Shown here: in pieces, positions 53,339-63,155 of the stretch
Layout of the letters: each line of letters starts with the position of its first letter
Numbering within the stretch: position 1 is the stretch's first letter
Origin: Bacteroidales bacterium
GTDB lineage: Bacteria; Bacteroidota; Bacteroidia; Bacteroidales; Muribaculaceae
DNA length: 64,000 nt
Assembly (NCBI GenBank): GCA_910575615.1
Contig: CAJTEX010000002.1
Span: 1-64,000 of the forward strand
Reading direction: 5' to 3'
Position numbers and translations under genes: made by a program
The notes under the pieces: model-generated
Database searches by the model: none
Told to the model about the DNA's origin: nothing
Seen by the model: the letters and a program-made list of their open reading frames with translations, nothing else

Positions 53339-53929
53339 ATGAAGCGCAGAAGCCTGACTATGAGGATGTTTCCGTTCGCGCTGACGGCCATAGGCCTCGG
53401 CGCGGGGATTGTCACGCAGTCATGCGGCGACGACAAGCGCGAGACCATCGCCATATCGGCCGACCCCGAGACATTCCCCACGATGAAGACCCTCGATGTC
53501 TCCACCACCATATCAGACTCGGGCTACACCCGCTACCATATCACATCCCCCCTGTGGCTGATGTTCGAGGAGGCCAAGGAGCCCCACTGGAACTTCCCGC
53601 AAGGGTTGTTTGTTATTAAATACGACAACCGGATGAAGGAGGACGGCTCTTTCACGGCCGACACCGCGACATACTGGAGCGTCAAGAAGCTGTGGAGGTT
53701 TGACCGCAACGTCAGGATGAAAAACGTCAACGGCGACCGCTTCCTGACCCAGCAGCTCTTCTGGGACCAGAACCTGCGCAAGCTCTACTCCGACTCCTTC
53801 ATCCACATCGAGCGCTCAGACCGCATCATCGAAGGCTACGGATTCGAGTCAAACGAGGAGATGACAGAGTATGTCATCCGCCGCCCCTCGGGCATATTCC
53901 CGACATCCGACTTCGTCAGCAACCGCTGA
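53339..53929 (+). CDS. lptC: LptC-type LPS export protein
   Basis: A 196-aa protein with an N-terminal lipoprotein or anchor signal (Cys in VTQSCGDD). LptC-like beta-jellyroll features include the pattern FEEAKEPHWNFPQGLFVIKYD and LTQQLFWDQNLRKLYSD. It would hand lipopolysaccharide from the inner-membrane LptBFG complex to LptA. It follows the barrel gene by 20 nt. Confidence 0.85.
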   Translation: MKRRSLTMRMFPFALTAIGLGAGIVTQSCGDDKRETIAISADPETFPTMKTLDVSTTISDSGYTRYHITSPLWLMFEEAKEPHWNFPQGLFVIKYDNRMKEDGSFTADTATYWSVKKLWRFDRNVRMKNVNGDRFLTQQLFWDQNLRKLYSDSFIHIERSDRIIEGYGFESNEEMTEYVIRRPSGIFPTSDFVSNR

Positions 53930-53961
53930 GGCCGCCCCGCAACCCTACAACCGACCAACGA

Positions 53962-55227
53962 ATGGACGCAACCTGGCTGATACTCACATTGATAGCACTT
54001 GGCTTCTCGGCGCTTTTCTCAGGCATCGAAATCGCGTTTGTGACCTCCGACAGGGTCCGCGTCGAGCTCGACATCCAGAAAGGGGGCCTCATCGGCCGCT
54101 GCCTGAGCCTGTTCTACTCCAACCCCAACTTCTTCATCTCCACCATCCTGGTGGGCAACAACATCGTGCTGGTCATCTACGGCATCGGCGCGGCCAAGAT
54201 GCTCGAGCCGTGGCTGGAGACCCTGTTCCACAACCAGGCCTGGGTGCTGATAAGCCAGACCCTGCTGTCGACCCTGGTGATACTCCTGACAGGCGAGTTC
54301 TTCCCCAAGACCATATTCCGCATCAACCCCAACCGCTCGCTGCGGCTCGTGGCCCCCTTCACGGCCCTGCTCTACTGCCTGCTCTACCCCGTGTCGCTCT
54401 TCTCGACATGGATATCAAAGATGCTCATGAGCATCTGCGGCATCAAGGACAAGGACACCAAGCTCGGCATCATCTCGATGGGCGACCTCAACGAGTATCT
54501 TGAGCAGACCATCGACGAGAAAGCCGACGAGCACGCCGAGGTCGAGCGCGAGGTGCAGATTTTCCACAACGCCCTCGACTTCTCGGAGACCCACCTGCGC
54601 GACTGCATGGTGCCGCGCAACGAAATCGTGGCCGTGGACATCGACTCCACCGACCGCGACACGCTGTCGGCCCTGTTCACCTCCTCGGGGCGGTCAAAGA
54701 TACTGGTCTACCGCGAGGACATCGACAACCTGCTGGGCTACATCCACGTCAGCGAGCTGTTCACCCCCGAGGTCGACTGGAAGGAACGCCTCAAGCCCGT
54801 GGTCTACGCCCCCGAGACCTTGCTGGCAAGCAAGATGATGCGCCGCCTGCTGGCCGAGAAGCGCTCCATAGCCGTGATTGTCGACGAGTTTGGCGGCACG
54901 GCCGGCATGGTGACCCTCGAGGACCTCATGGAGGAAATCTGCGGCGACATACAGGACGAGCATGACTCCACCGACATCGTCGAGCGCCAGCTCGCCCCCG
55001 GGGAGTGGGAGTTCTCGGGACGCGTCGAGATAGAGCATCTCAACGAGACATACCATTTCGACATACCCGAGTCAGACGACTACCAGACACTGGCCGGATA
55101 CATCCTCTGCGAGACCGGGCAGATACCCCGCGAGGGTGACGCCGTGGAGCTTGGCGGCCTCCGCCTGGAGGTGACCCGCAAGTCGGCCTCGCGGCTTGAG
55201 CTGATAAAGCTCACACAGAATCCCTGA
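53962..55227 (+). CDS. CNNM/CBS-domain membrane protein (GldE/CorC-like)
   Basis: A 421-aa protein with a CNNM transmembrane domain (about 1-190; opening LILTLIALGFSALFSGIEIAF), a CBS pair (about 205-330, with CMVPRNEIVAVDID and ITVxxEFGGTAGMVTLEDL-like VIVDEFGGTAG) and a C-terminal transporter-associated domain. The family is linked to Mg2+/Co2+ transport; the Bacteroidota member GldE supports GldD in gliding/secretion. Which role applies here is unknown. Confidence 0.88.
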   Translation: MDATWLILTLIALGFSALFSGIEIAFVTSDRVRVELDIQKGGLIGRCLSLFYSNPNFFISTILVGNNIVLVIYGIGAAKMLEPWLETLFHNQAWVLISQTLLSTLVILLTGEFFPKTIFRINPNRSLRLVAPFTALLYCLLYPVSLFSTWISKMLMSICGIKDKDTKLGIISMGDLNEYLEQTIDEKADEHAEVEREVQIFHNALDFSETHLRDCMVPRNEIVAVDIDSTDRDTLSALFTSSGRSKILVYREDIDNLLGYIHVSELFTPEVDWKERLKPVVYAPETLLASKMMRRLLAEKRSIAVIVDEFGGTAGMVTLEDLMEEICGDIQDEHDSTDIVERQLAPGEWEFSGRVEIEHLNETYHFDIPESDDYQTLAGYILCETGQIPREGDAVELGGLRLEVTRKSASRLELIKLTQNP

Positions 55228-55260
55228 CAGACACAGAAAACATATATATCATCTCTACAA

Positions 55261-56604
55261 ATGGAAACAATCAAAGTCAATGTGAAGGATGTCCTTCAGA
55301 CCGTAACAGGCGAGCAGATCCAGGCCCTTGACCCGGAGGCTGCATCGGCCCTCGAGAAACTCCATAAAGCAACCGGCCTCGGCTCAGACTTCCTCGGCTG
55401 GGTCAACCTCCCCTCCGAGACCCCTGAGAGCCTCGTGGCCGACATAGAGGCCGCCGCCAAGGAGCTGCGCGACAACTGCGAGTATGTGGTCGCCATCGGC
55501 ATCGGCGGCAGCTACCTCGGCGCTAAAGCCGTCATCGAGGCCCTCGGCGACAGCTTCTCGATGCTCCGCGAAAAGGGTGACAGCCGCCGCTGCAACGTGC
55601 TTTTCGCCGGCCAGAACATCGGCGAGGACTATCTCAACGAGCTGCAGGATTTCCTCAAGGACAAGCAGTTTGGCATCGTGGTGATCTCGAAGTCGGGCAC
55701 TACCACCGAGCCCGCCATCGCCTTCCGCCTGCTCAAAGAGCAGCTTGAGAAGCAGGCCGGCAAGGCCGAGGCCGCCCGCCGCATAGTGGCCATCACCGAC
55801 GAGAAGCGCGGCGCCCTGCGCCAGCTCGCCACCGAGGAGGGCTACAAGACCTTCGTCATCGCCGACAACGTCGGCGGACGCTTCTCAGTGCTGACCCCCG
55901 TGGGCCTGCTCCCCATCGCCGTGGCCGGATTCGACATCCGCAAGCTCCTCGAAGGCGCGCGCCGCATGGAGGCCGCCACCGTCGAGGCCAACGACTCCAA
56001 CCCCAGCTTCCTCTACGCCACCACCCGCAACGCCCTCTACCGCGCCGGCAAGAAAATCGAGATCATGGTCAACTACAACCCCAAGCTCCATTTCTTCGGC
56101 GAATGGTGGAAGCAGCTCTACGGCGAGAGCGAGGGCAAGGACGGCAAGGGTATCTTCCCCGCGTCGGTCGACAACTCCACCGACCTCCACTCCATGGGCC
56201 AGTGGATCCAGGATGGCGAGCGCACCATCTTCGAGACCGTCCTCTCTGTGGCAAAAGCCGGCAAGCAGACCGTGATTCCCTCTGACGAGGCCAACCTCGA
56301 CGGACTCAACTACCTGGCCGGCAAGCGTGTCGACGAGGTCAACAAGATGGCCGAGCTGGGCACCCGCCTGGCCCACGTCGACGGCAATGTCCCCAACCTC
56401 CAGATCACAATCCCCGCCCTCAAGGAGGAATACCTCGGCGAGCTGATATACTTCTTCGAGAAAGCCTGCGGCATCTCAGGCTACCTCCTCGACGTGAACC
56501 CCTTCAACCAGCCCGGCGTGGAGGCTTACAAGAAAAACATGTTCGCCCTGCTCGAGAAACCCGGCTACGAGGCCGAGACAGCAGCCATCAAGGCACGTCT
56601 CTGA
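55261..56604 (+). CDS. pgi: Glucose-6-phosphate isomerase
   Basis: A 447-aa glycolytic enzyme. [32 protein letters not shown] (phosphate-binding), [20 protein letters not shown] and the late [16 protein letters not shown] with the catalytic lysine region are present. The length fits the shorter bacterial type. It ends the pyrG-to-pgi run and is followed by a hairpin. Confidence 0.97.
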   Translation: METIKVNVKDVLQTVTGEQIQALDPEAASALEKLHKATGLGSDFLGWVNLPSETPESLVADIEAAAKELRDNCEYVVAIGIGGSYLGAKAVIEALGDSFSMLREKGDSRRCNVLFAGQNIGEDYLNELQDFLKDKQFGIVVISKSGTTTEPAIAFRLLKEQLEKQAGKAEAARRIVAITDEKRGALRQLATEEGYKTFVIADNVGGRFSVLTPVGLLPIAVAGFDIRKLLEGARRMEAATVEANDSNPSFLYATTRNALYRAGKKIEIMVNYNPKLHFFGEWWKQLYGESEGKDGKGIFPASVDNSTDLHSMGQWIQDGERTIFETVLSVAKAGKQTVIPSDEANLDGLNYLAGKRVDEVNKMAELGTRLAHVDGNVPNLQITIPALKEEYLGELIYFFEKACGISGYLLDVNPFNQPGVEAYKKNMFALLEKPGYEAETAAIKARL

Positions 56605-56630
56605 CCACAACCCGCTGACTAACCGACAAT

Positions 56631-56667
56631 GACACGCCGCGTCGCCACGAAAACGACGCGGCGTGTC
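56631..56667 (+). terminator. Hairpin after pgi
   Basis: 14-bp perfect stem GACACGCCGCGTCG / CGACGCGGCGTGTC, 9-nt loop, followed by ATTTCCCC. Confidence 0.7.
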
Positions 56668-56820
56668 AGCATTTCCCCCTCCCCCCTCCATGCCACATGC
56701 CCCCGGCGGCAGCAGACCTGACCCTGAGAACACCCCAAAAAACCACTCCATCAGGATTTAAACAATGTTAAAGATGGAAAATGTATGACATTTATCATAT
56801 GCCGAGTGGCGGGAAGTTAG

Positions 56821-56828
56821 TAATTTTG
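56821..56828 (+). promoter_or_regulatory. -7 box for the efflux operon
   Basis: TAATTTTG, 54 nt before the adaptor gene. No regulator gene is adjacent. Confidence 0.5.
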
Positions 56829-56882
56829 CATCCGAAAAAATAGGTATAATTCGATAATATACAGAACATCATAGATTTAAAG

Positions 56883-58064
56883 ATGAGAAAAATGACCAGC
56901 ACATTATGCCGTGTCGTCTCTTTGACCGGCCTTTCGGCTACCCTGGCTGTCCTCTCCTCCTGCTCCGGCAAGGGTGACGCGGCCTCAATGATGGGTGGCG
57001 ACCAGACTCCAGAGCTCGCAGTGCTCACAGTGCAGCCCGGCACTTCAGACCTTTCCAACACCTTCGCCGCCACGATCAAAGGTAAAGTCGATGTCGAGGT
57101 ACGTCCGCTCGTCTCAGGTTTCGTGACCAAAGTCCTCGTGGATGAAGGGCAATACGTAAAGCAGGGCCAGACCCTCTTCACCCTCGACCAGGTGACATTC
57201 CAGGCCGCCGTAGACCAGGCCGCCGCAGCCGTCAACTCGGCCCAGACAGCCGTCAACTCGGCCCAGCTCACCGCCGACAACAAGAAGCTCCTCTTCGACA
57301 AGAATATCATCAGCGACTACGAGTACCAGCTCGCAGTCAACCAGCTCGCCACGGCCAAGTCACAGCTGGCCAACGCCCAGGCCGCGCTGACCACAGCCCG
57401 CAAGAACCTGAGCTACACCACGGTGACAGCCCCCGTGTCGGGATTCGTCGGCTCAATCCCGGGCCGTGAAGGCACCCTGGCCTCCCCCTCGATGGTCACC
57501 CCGCTGACCACCGTGAGCGACAACTCCGAGGTCTACGCCTACTTCTCCCTCACCGAGAAAGACATCCTCTCGCTGACCCAGGGCGACCGCTCGCTCAACG
57601 CCGCCGTCAGCTCCATGCCCGCCGTGCAGCTCCGCCTCGCCGACGGCTCGATCTATCCCCTCGAAGGGAAGGTGGCCACCGTCTCCGGGGTCATCGACTC
57701 CTCGACCGGCGCCTCCAGCGTGCGCGCCCGCTTCGCCAACCCCGACGGAGTGCTGCGCTCAGGCTCCACCGGCCAGATCCTCATCCCCAACCACGCCGAC
57801 AACGTGATACTGATTCCGCAGAAAGCCACCTACGAGGTGCAGGACCGCCGCTTCGTCTATGTCCTGAACGACTCCAACAAGACCGTCTCCACCCCCATCA
57901 CCGTCTCCCCGCTTGACGACGGCCAGAACTATGTGGTGACCTCCGGACTCCAGCCCGGCCAGCGCGTGGTCGTCGAAGGCATCGGCACCAAGGTGCGCCC
58001 CGACATGGAAATCAAGCCCGTCGACGCAGCCCAGAAAGCAGCCGCCCAGCAGCCCGCCCAGTAA
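56883..58064 (+). CDS. RND efflux periplasmic adaptor (AcrA-like)
   Basis: A 393-aa membrane-fusion lipoprotein (Cys in LSSCSGKG, residue ~27). The biotinyl-lipoyl half (KVDVEVRPLVSGFVTKVLVD), a coiled-coil hairpin (about 95-165, AVNSAQTAVNSAQLTADNKK), and the second half-motif (VTAPVSGFVGSIPGREGTL) come in the usual order. It links the pump at 58101 to the outer-membrane channel at 61547. Confidence 0.94.
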   Translation: MRKMTSTLCRVVSLTGLSATLAVLSSCSGKGDAASMMGGDQTPELAVLTVQPGTSDLSNTFAATIKGKVDVEVRPLVSGFVTKVLVDEGQYVKQGQTLFTLDQVTFQAAVDQAAAAVNSAQTAVNSAQLTADNKKLLFDKNIISDYEYQLAVNQLATAKSQLANAQAALTTARKNLSYTTVTAPVSGFVGSIPGREGTLASPSMVTPLTTVSDNSEVYAYFSLTEKDILSLTQGDRSLNAAVSSMPAVQLRLADGSIYPLEGKVATVSGVIDSSTGASSVRARFANPDGVLRSGSTGQILIPNHADNVILIPQKATYEVQDRRFVYVLNDSNKTVSTPITVSPLDDGQNYVVTSGLQPGQRVVVEGIGTKVRPDMEIKPVDAAQKAAAQQPAQ

Positions 58065-58100
58065 AAACCTCTCACACGAAATCACAATCATCCAGAAATA

Positions 58101-61100
58101 ATGAAGCTTGACACCTTTATTAACCGGCCCGTGCTGTCGACGGTGATCTCCATCTTCATCGTCCTGCTCGGTCTGATAGGCCTGTCGTCGCTGCCCATCA
58201 CGCAGTATCCCGACATCGCCCCGCCGACAATCCAGGTGAGCACCTCCTACAACGGAGCCAACGCCCAGGCCGTGCTCAACTCCGTCATAGCCCCCCTCGA
58301 GGAGTCGATCAACGGCGCCGAGGGTATGACATACATCGAATCAACCGCCACCAACACCGGCTCGGCCACAATCAACGTCCACTTCGAGCAGGGCTTCGAC
58401 CCCGACATGGCCGCCGTCGACGTGCAGAACCGCGTCGCAAAGGCCCAGAACCTGCTCCCGGCCGAGGTGACCCAGGTCGGCGTGCTGACCCAGAAGCGCC
58501 AGTCGTCGATGCTCCTCGGCGTGGCCCTCTACTCGACGAGCGACGCCTACGACGGCGAGTTCCTCGACAACTACATGAAAATCAACATCATCCCCGTGCT
58601 CCAGCGTGTGAAGGGCGTGGGTGATGTCATGTCGTTCGGCGGCGACTACTCGATGCGAATCTGGATCAAGCCCGAGGTGATGGCCCAGTATGGCCTGACC
58701 CCCAATGAAGTGGCAGCCGCCCTCCAGGACCAGAACATCGAGGCCGCCCCCGGCTCGCTGGGAGCCCAGGGCAACCAGTCGTTCCAGTACACGCTCAAAT
58801 ACCGCGGACGCTACGAGACCCCCGAGGAATTCGAGAACATCGTGGTGCGCGCCAACCAGGACGGCACCCTGTTGCGCCTCAAGGATGTGGCCGACGTGGA
58901 GCTGGGCATGGTCACCTATGACTTCTCCTCCTCGCTCAACGGCCAGCCCTCGACCATGGCCATCATCTTCCAGACAGCCGGCTCCAACGCCACCGAGATC
59001 ATCAACGACTGTCTGGCCCAGGTCGACAACCTGACCAAAGACCTCCCTGAAGGATTGCACTTCGCCATCCCGATGAACAACAACGACTTCCTCTACGCCT
59101 CAATCTCGAAGGTAATCCACACCCTCATCGAGGCGTTCATCCTGGTGTTCTTCGTGGTGTATGTCTTCCTCGGCGACATCCGTTCGACCCTCATCCCCGC
59201 CATCGCCATCCCCGTGGCCCTGGTCGGCACATTCTTCGCCCTGAAGCTCATCGGCTTCTCGCTCAACCTCATCACCCTCTCGGCCCTCGTGCTGGCCATC
59301 GCCATCGTGGTCGACGACGCCATCGTGGTGGTCGAGGCGGTCCACGCCAAGCTCGACGCGGGCTACACCTCGTCGCGCAAGGCATCCATCGACGCGATGA
59401 ACGAAATCGGCACCGCCATCATCTCCATCACCCTGGTCATGATGCTGGTGTTCATCCCCGTGTCCTTCATGCCCGGCACCGCCGGTATCTTCTACCAGCA
59501 GTTCGGTCTGACCATGGCCATCTCCATCGGCTTCTCGGCCCTCAACGCCTTGACCCTCTCGCCGGCCCTCTGCGCCATATTCCTCAAGCCCCACAAGGCC
59601 GACGGCTCCCACGCTCCCCTGAAAGAGCGCCTGGCCGACGCCTACTCAGCCGCCGGGGAGGCCGTGGCCTCCAAGGTGAAAGGGAGCTGGGAGAAGGTAT
59701 GGCTCCCGCTGGCCACCCTCGCCCTGCTCGTGGCCACCATCACCTTCATGGTGCTCGGATGGTTTGACTTCGAGAATGTCTTCAAGGGAGTCCTCGCCAT
59801 CGTGTGCGCCGTGCTGACCGTCTGGGGACTCTTCACCCAGGCGTTCAAGAACGCGTTCGAAAGCATGTTTGAAAAGCTACTGGCCAAATACCAGAAGATT
59901 GTCAAGTTCTTCGTCAACCACAAGATATCGACCGGTGTTGCCGTGCTGGCCTCCATCGTGGCCCTGGTGATGCTCATGAAGATCACCCCCACCGGCATGG
60001 TCCCCAACGAAGACACCGGCACACTCTTCGTCATGGTCGACATGCCCCCGGGAACCTCCCAGGAGCGCACAGTCGAGGTGATGAAGCAGGTCGACGGTGT
60101 GCTTGGCTCGATTCCCGCCGTGGAATACCGCCAGATTATCAACGGATACTCCTTCATCGCCGGACAGGGCCCCACCTACGGAGCCTTCATCGTCAAGCTC
60201 AAGGACTGGTCAAAGCGCGACAACGAGAAGGAAAGCTCCAACGCCGTGCTGATGCAGATTTACGGCATGACCGGCAAGCTCATCACCGACGGACGCGTCA
60301 TCGCCTTCGCCCCCCCGATGATCTCGGGATACTCGGTGACCAACGGTTTCGAGCTGAAGATGCAGGACAAGACCGGCGGCGACGTCGACTCGTTCTTCGC
60401 CATCGTCCAGAACTTCCTGGCCCAGCTCAACGCGCAGCCTGAAATCCAGCAGGCATACACCACCTTCAACCCGACCTTCCCCCAGTACAAAATCGAAATC
60501 GACGCTGCCAAGGCCCAGCAGGCCGGCCTGTCGACCTCCTCGATTCTGTCGACCATGCAGGGGTATTTCGGCTCGATGTATGTCTCCAACTTCAACCGTT
60601 TCGGAAAAATCTACCGCGTGATGATGCAGGCGCCCCCCGCCTCGCGCGTGTCGATGGAGTCGCTCAAGAACATCAAGGTGAAGTCGGCCACCGGCAAGAT
60701 GGCCTCGCTCGAGAACTTCGTGACCCTCGAGAAGGTATACGGCCCTGACCTGCTCAACCGATTCAACCTCTTCACCTCCATCGCCGTGACCGGTAACCCC
60801 GCCGATGGATACTCCTCGGGACAGGCCCTGGCCGCCATCGAGCGTGTCGCCGCCGAGACCCTTCCCCAGGGCTACGGCTACGAGTACGCCGGCATGACCC
60901 GCGAGGAGGGTTCAGGCTCCTCCAACACCACGGCCATCATCTTCGGCCTCTGCCTGCTCTTCGTCTACCTGCTTCTGTCGGCCCAGTATGAGAGCTACAT
61001 CGTGCCCTGGTCAGTGATTCTGTCGATTCCGTTCGGTCTGATGGGCTCGTTCATCCTGGCCTGGATATTCAACCTGAGCTACCTGGCCTCGGGCGACCTG

Positions 61101-61532
61101 CTGAAGATGGCCGACTTCATCACCAACAACATCTACCTGCAGATCGCGCTGATCATGCTCATCGGTCTGCTGGCCAAGAACGCCATCCTCATCGTGGAGT
61201 TCGCCCTCGAACGCCGCCGCACCGGCATGTCGGTGGTCAACGCCGCCATCCAGGGAGCCGCCGCCCGTCTGCGACCCATCCTGATGACCTCGCTCGCCCT
61301 TATCATCGGTCTTCTGCCGATGATGTTCGCCCACGGTGTGGGCGCCAACGGAAACCGCGCCCTCGGCGTGGGCTCCATCGGCGGCATGCTCATCGGCATG
61401 ATCCTCCAGATTTTCTTCGTGCCCGCCCTGTTTGTCATCTTCCAGCTCATCCAGGAGAAGATCACCCCGATGAAGTGGAAAGACACCAACAACTCTGGCG
61501 TGGAGAGCGAAATCGAGCAGTACTCCCGTTAA
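58101..61532 (+). CDS. RND efflux pump permease (AcrB-like), with extra two-helix segment
   Basis: A 1143-aa inner-membrane proton/drug antiporter of the HAE1 type. TM4 carries the proton-relay pair in AIAIVVDDAIVVVEAVHAK (DD), and motif GLLAKNAILIVEFA sits in the second half. It is about 90 residues longer than usual (~1050). The surplus lies between TM6 (ALTLSPALCAIFLKP) and TM7 (residues about 498-590) and contains two hydrophobic stretches, VWLPLATLALLVATITFMVL and VLAIVCAVLTVWGLF. Substrates are unknown. Confidence 0.95.
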   Translation: MKLDTFINRPVLSTVISIFIVLLGLIGLSSLPITQYPDIAPPTIQVSTSYNGANAQAVLNSVIAPLEESINGAEGMTYIESTATNTGSATINVHFEQGFDPDMAAVDVQNRVAKAQNLLPAEVTQVGVLTQKRQSSMLLGVALYSTSDAYDGEFLDNYMKINIIPVLQRVKGVGDVMSFGGDYSMRIWIKPEVMAQYGLTPNEVAAALQDQNIEAAPGSLGAQGNQSFQYTLKYRGRYETPEEFENIVVRANQDGTLLRLKDVADVELGMVTYDFSSSLNGQPSTMAIIFQTAGSNATEIINDCLAQVDNLTKDLPEGLHFAIPMNNNDFLYASISKVIHTLIEAFILVFFVVYVFLGDIRSTLIPAIAIPVALVGTFFALKLIGFSLNLITLSALVLAIAIVVDDAIVVVEAVHAKLDAGYTSSRKASIDAMNEIGTAIISITLVMMLVFIPVSFMPGTAGIFYQQFGLTMAISIGFSALNALTLSPALCAIFLKPHKADGSHAPLKERLADAYSAAGEAVASKVKGSWEKVWLPLATLALLVATITFMVLGWFDFENVFKGVLAIVCAVLTVWGLFTQAFKNAFESMFEKLLAKYQKIVKFFVNHKISTGVAVLASIVALVMLMKITPTGMVPNEDTGTLFVMVDMPPGTSQERTVEVMKQVDGVLGSIPAVEYRQIINGYSFIAGQGPTYGAFIVKLKDWSKRDNEKESSNAVLMQIYGMTGKLITDGRVIAFAPPMISGYSVTNGFELKMQDKTGGDVDSFFAIVQNFLAQLNAQPEIQQAYTTFNPTFPQYKIEIDAAKAQQAGLSTSSILSTMQGYFGSMYVSNFNRFGKIYRVMMQAPPASRVSMESLKNIKVKSATGKMASLENFVTLEKVYGPDLLNRFNLFTSIAVTGNPADGYSSGQALAAIERVAAETLPQGYGYEYAGMTREEGSGSSNTTAIIFGLCLLFVYLLLSAQYESYIVPWSVILSIPFGLMGSFILAWIFNLSYLASGDLLKMADFITNNIYLQIALIMLIGLLAKNAILIVEFALERRRTGMSVVNAAIQGAAARLRPILMTSLALIIGLLPMMFAHGVGANGNRALGVGSIGGMLIGMILQIFFVPALFVIFQLIQEKITPMKWKDTNNSGVESEIEQYSR

Positions 61533-61546
61533 CCCCAACATCAATC

Positions 61547-62944
61547 ATGGCAAAAATGAAATTCAGACATATATTGGTGACGGCAGCCGTCGGCGTGGCT
61601 GTGGCCGGACTCAGCTCCTGCCACATCTACAAGAAGTTCGAGATGCCCCAGGACGACCCCGTCACGAAGGAATACTCCGAGGTCGTCAAGACCGCGCCTG
61701 ACTCGGCCGCTTTCGGCAACCTCACCTGGGACAAGGTGTTCACCGACCCGGTGCTGGCCGACCTCATCCAGCGCGCCCTCGACAACAATGTCGACCTCGA
61801 CAACGCCCGCCTCAACGTAGAGGTGGCCAAGGCCAATGTCCTGGGCGCACGCCTGAGCTACCTCCCCTCGGTGGCCCTCACCCCCAACGGCTCGCTGTCG
61901 AAATACCATGTCGACGGGGCCGAGTGGAGCAAGACCTACCAGATACCCCTGGCCATCAGCTGGGAAATCGATGTCTTCGGCAAGACCCTCAACCGCAAGC
62001 GCGGGGCCGAGGCCGCCCTGGCCCTCCAGCAGGACTACCAGCAGGCTGTCCGCTCCCAGATCATCGGCGCGGTGGCCTCATGCTACTACACCATCGCCGT
62101 CCTCCAGTCGCAGCTCAACCTCTCGCGCCAGACAGCCGAGCTGTGGAAGCAGAGCGTGCAGACGATGCGCGACTTCAAGCAGGCCGGCCGCGTGACCGAG
62201 GCCGCCGTGGTGCAGAGCGAGGCGCAGTATTACTCCATTCTCGCCTCCATCACCGACCTTGAGACCTCGCTCGACAAGGCCAACAACTCGATGTCGCTGC
62301 TGCTCAACGTGCAGCCCCAGACATGGGCCGTGTCGCCCGACGCCCGCCTGGGCAACCCCCAGGTGCTTCGCGACGGTGTCCCGATGCGTGAGCTGGCGAT
62401 GCGTCCCGATGTCCGCGTGGCTGAGCAGCAGCTCGCCGCCGCCTACTACTCGACCAACTCGGCCCGCGCGGCGTTCTATCCCTCGCTGAGCATCTCATCC
62501 AACGGCGGTTACACCAACCTCCTGGGCTCGATGATCACCAATCCGGGCAACTGGTTTATCCAGCTGGCCGGACAGCTCACCGCCCCCCTCTTCTCGCGCG
62601 GCGCCAACATCGCCGCCCTCAAGGGGGCCAAGGCCCAGCAGGAACAGGCGCTCAACAACTTCAAGTATGCCCTGCTCAACGCCACCGCCGAGGTCAACGA
62701 CTACCTCGTCGCATATGACAACCTCAGCCGCAAGCAGGAACTGCTCAACATGCAGGCCAACAGCCTCGCCCAGGCCGTGGAGATGACCAACCTCCTGCTG
62801 GCCTACGACGGGCAGACCACCTACCTTGAGGTGCTCAACGCCCAGTCTTCGCTGCTGTCGGCCCAGATGAGCGCCCTCTCCACCGAGCTGTCGCGCGACC
62901 AGACCATCATCGGCCTCTACCAGGCCCTCGGAGGAGGACGCTGA
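61547..62944 (+). CDS. Outer-membrane efflux channel (TolC/OprM family)
   Basis: A 465-aa lipoprotein channel (Cys in GLSSCHIYKK). Two repeats of the outer-membrane efflux domain show LIQRALDNNVDLDNARLNVE, ISWEIDVFGKTLNRKRGAEA and LAMRPDVRVAEQQLAAAYY. It completes the tripartite pump. ATG 61547 follows the pump's stop by 14 nt; an in-frame extension into that gene is rejected. A terminator follows. Confidence 0.95.
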   Translation: MAKMKFRHILVTAAVGVAVAGLSSCHIYKKFEMPQDDPVTKEYSEVVKTAPDSAAFGNLTWDKVFTDPVLADLIQRALDNNVDLDNARLNVEVAKANVLGARLSYLPSVALTPNGSLSKYHVDGAEWSKTYQIPLAISWEIDVFGKTLNRKRGAEAALALQQDYQQAVRSQIIGAVASCYYTIAVLQSQLNLSRQTAELWKQSVQTMRDFKQAGRVTEAAVVQSEAQYYSILASITDLETSLDKANNSMSLLLNVQPQTWAVSPDARLGNPQVLRDGVPMRELAMRPDVRVAEQQLAAAYYSTNSARAAFYPSLSISSNGGYTNLLGSMITNPGNWFIQLAGQLTAPLFSRGANIAALKGAKAQQEQALNNFKYALLNATAEVNDYLVAYDNLSRKQELLNMQANSLAQAVEMTNLLLAYDGQTTYLEVLNAQSSLLSAQMSALSTELSRDQTIIGLYQALGGGR

Positions 62945-62980
62945 CACCGGAGCTCCCTCCTAAAAGCCCGTTGAAATAAC

Positions 62981-63037
62981 CGCCGTCCCGACGGCTGGTT
63001 CCCGTAGCGGAATCAGCCTGAAGGACGGCGTTTTTTT
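62981..63037 (+). terminator. Terminator of the efflux operon
   Basis: CGCCGTCC / GGACGGCG outer stem enclosing a second hairpin GGCTGGTTCC / GGAATCAGCC, followed by T7. Confidence 0.85.
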
Positions 63038-63066
63038 AAACAATGTTGTAGAATATCCGTTTATAA

Positions 63067-63097
63067 TTTGGAATCATAAAAATTATCATTAAATTTG
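63067..63097 (+). promoter_or_regulatory. Promoter for lpxA
   Basis: TTTG (63067-63070), 19-nt gap, TAAATTTG (63090-63097); 58 nt before the ATG. Confidence 0.7.
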
Positions 63098-63155
63098 TCA
63101 ATCATAAACATCTCTCCGCCATATTCCGACGTTAACCCATAAACCCTTGACAGCC

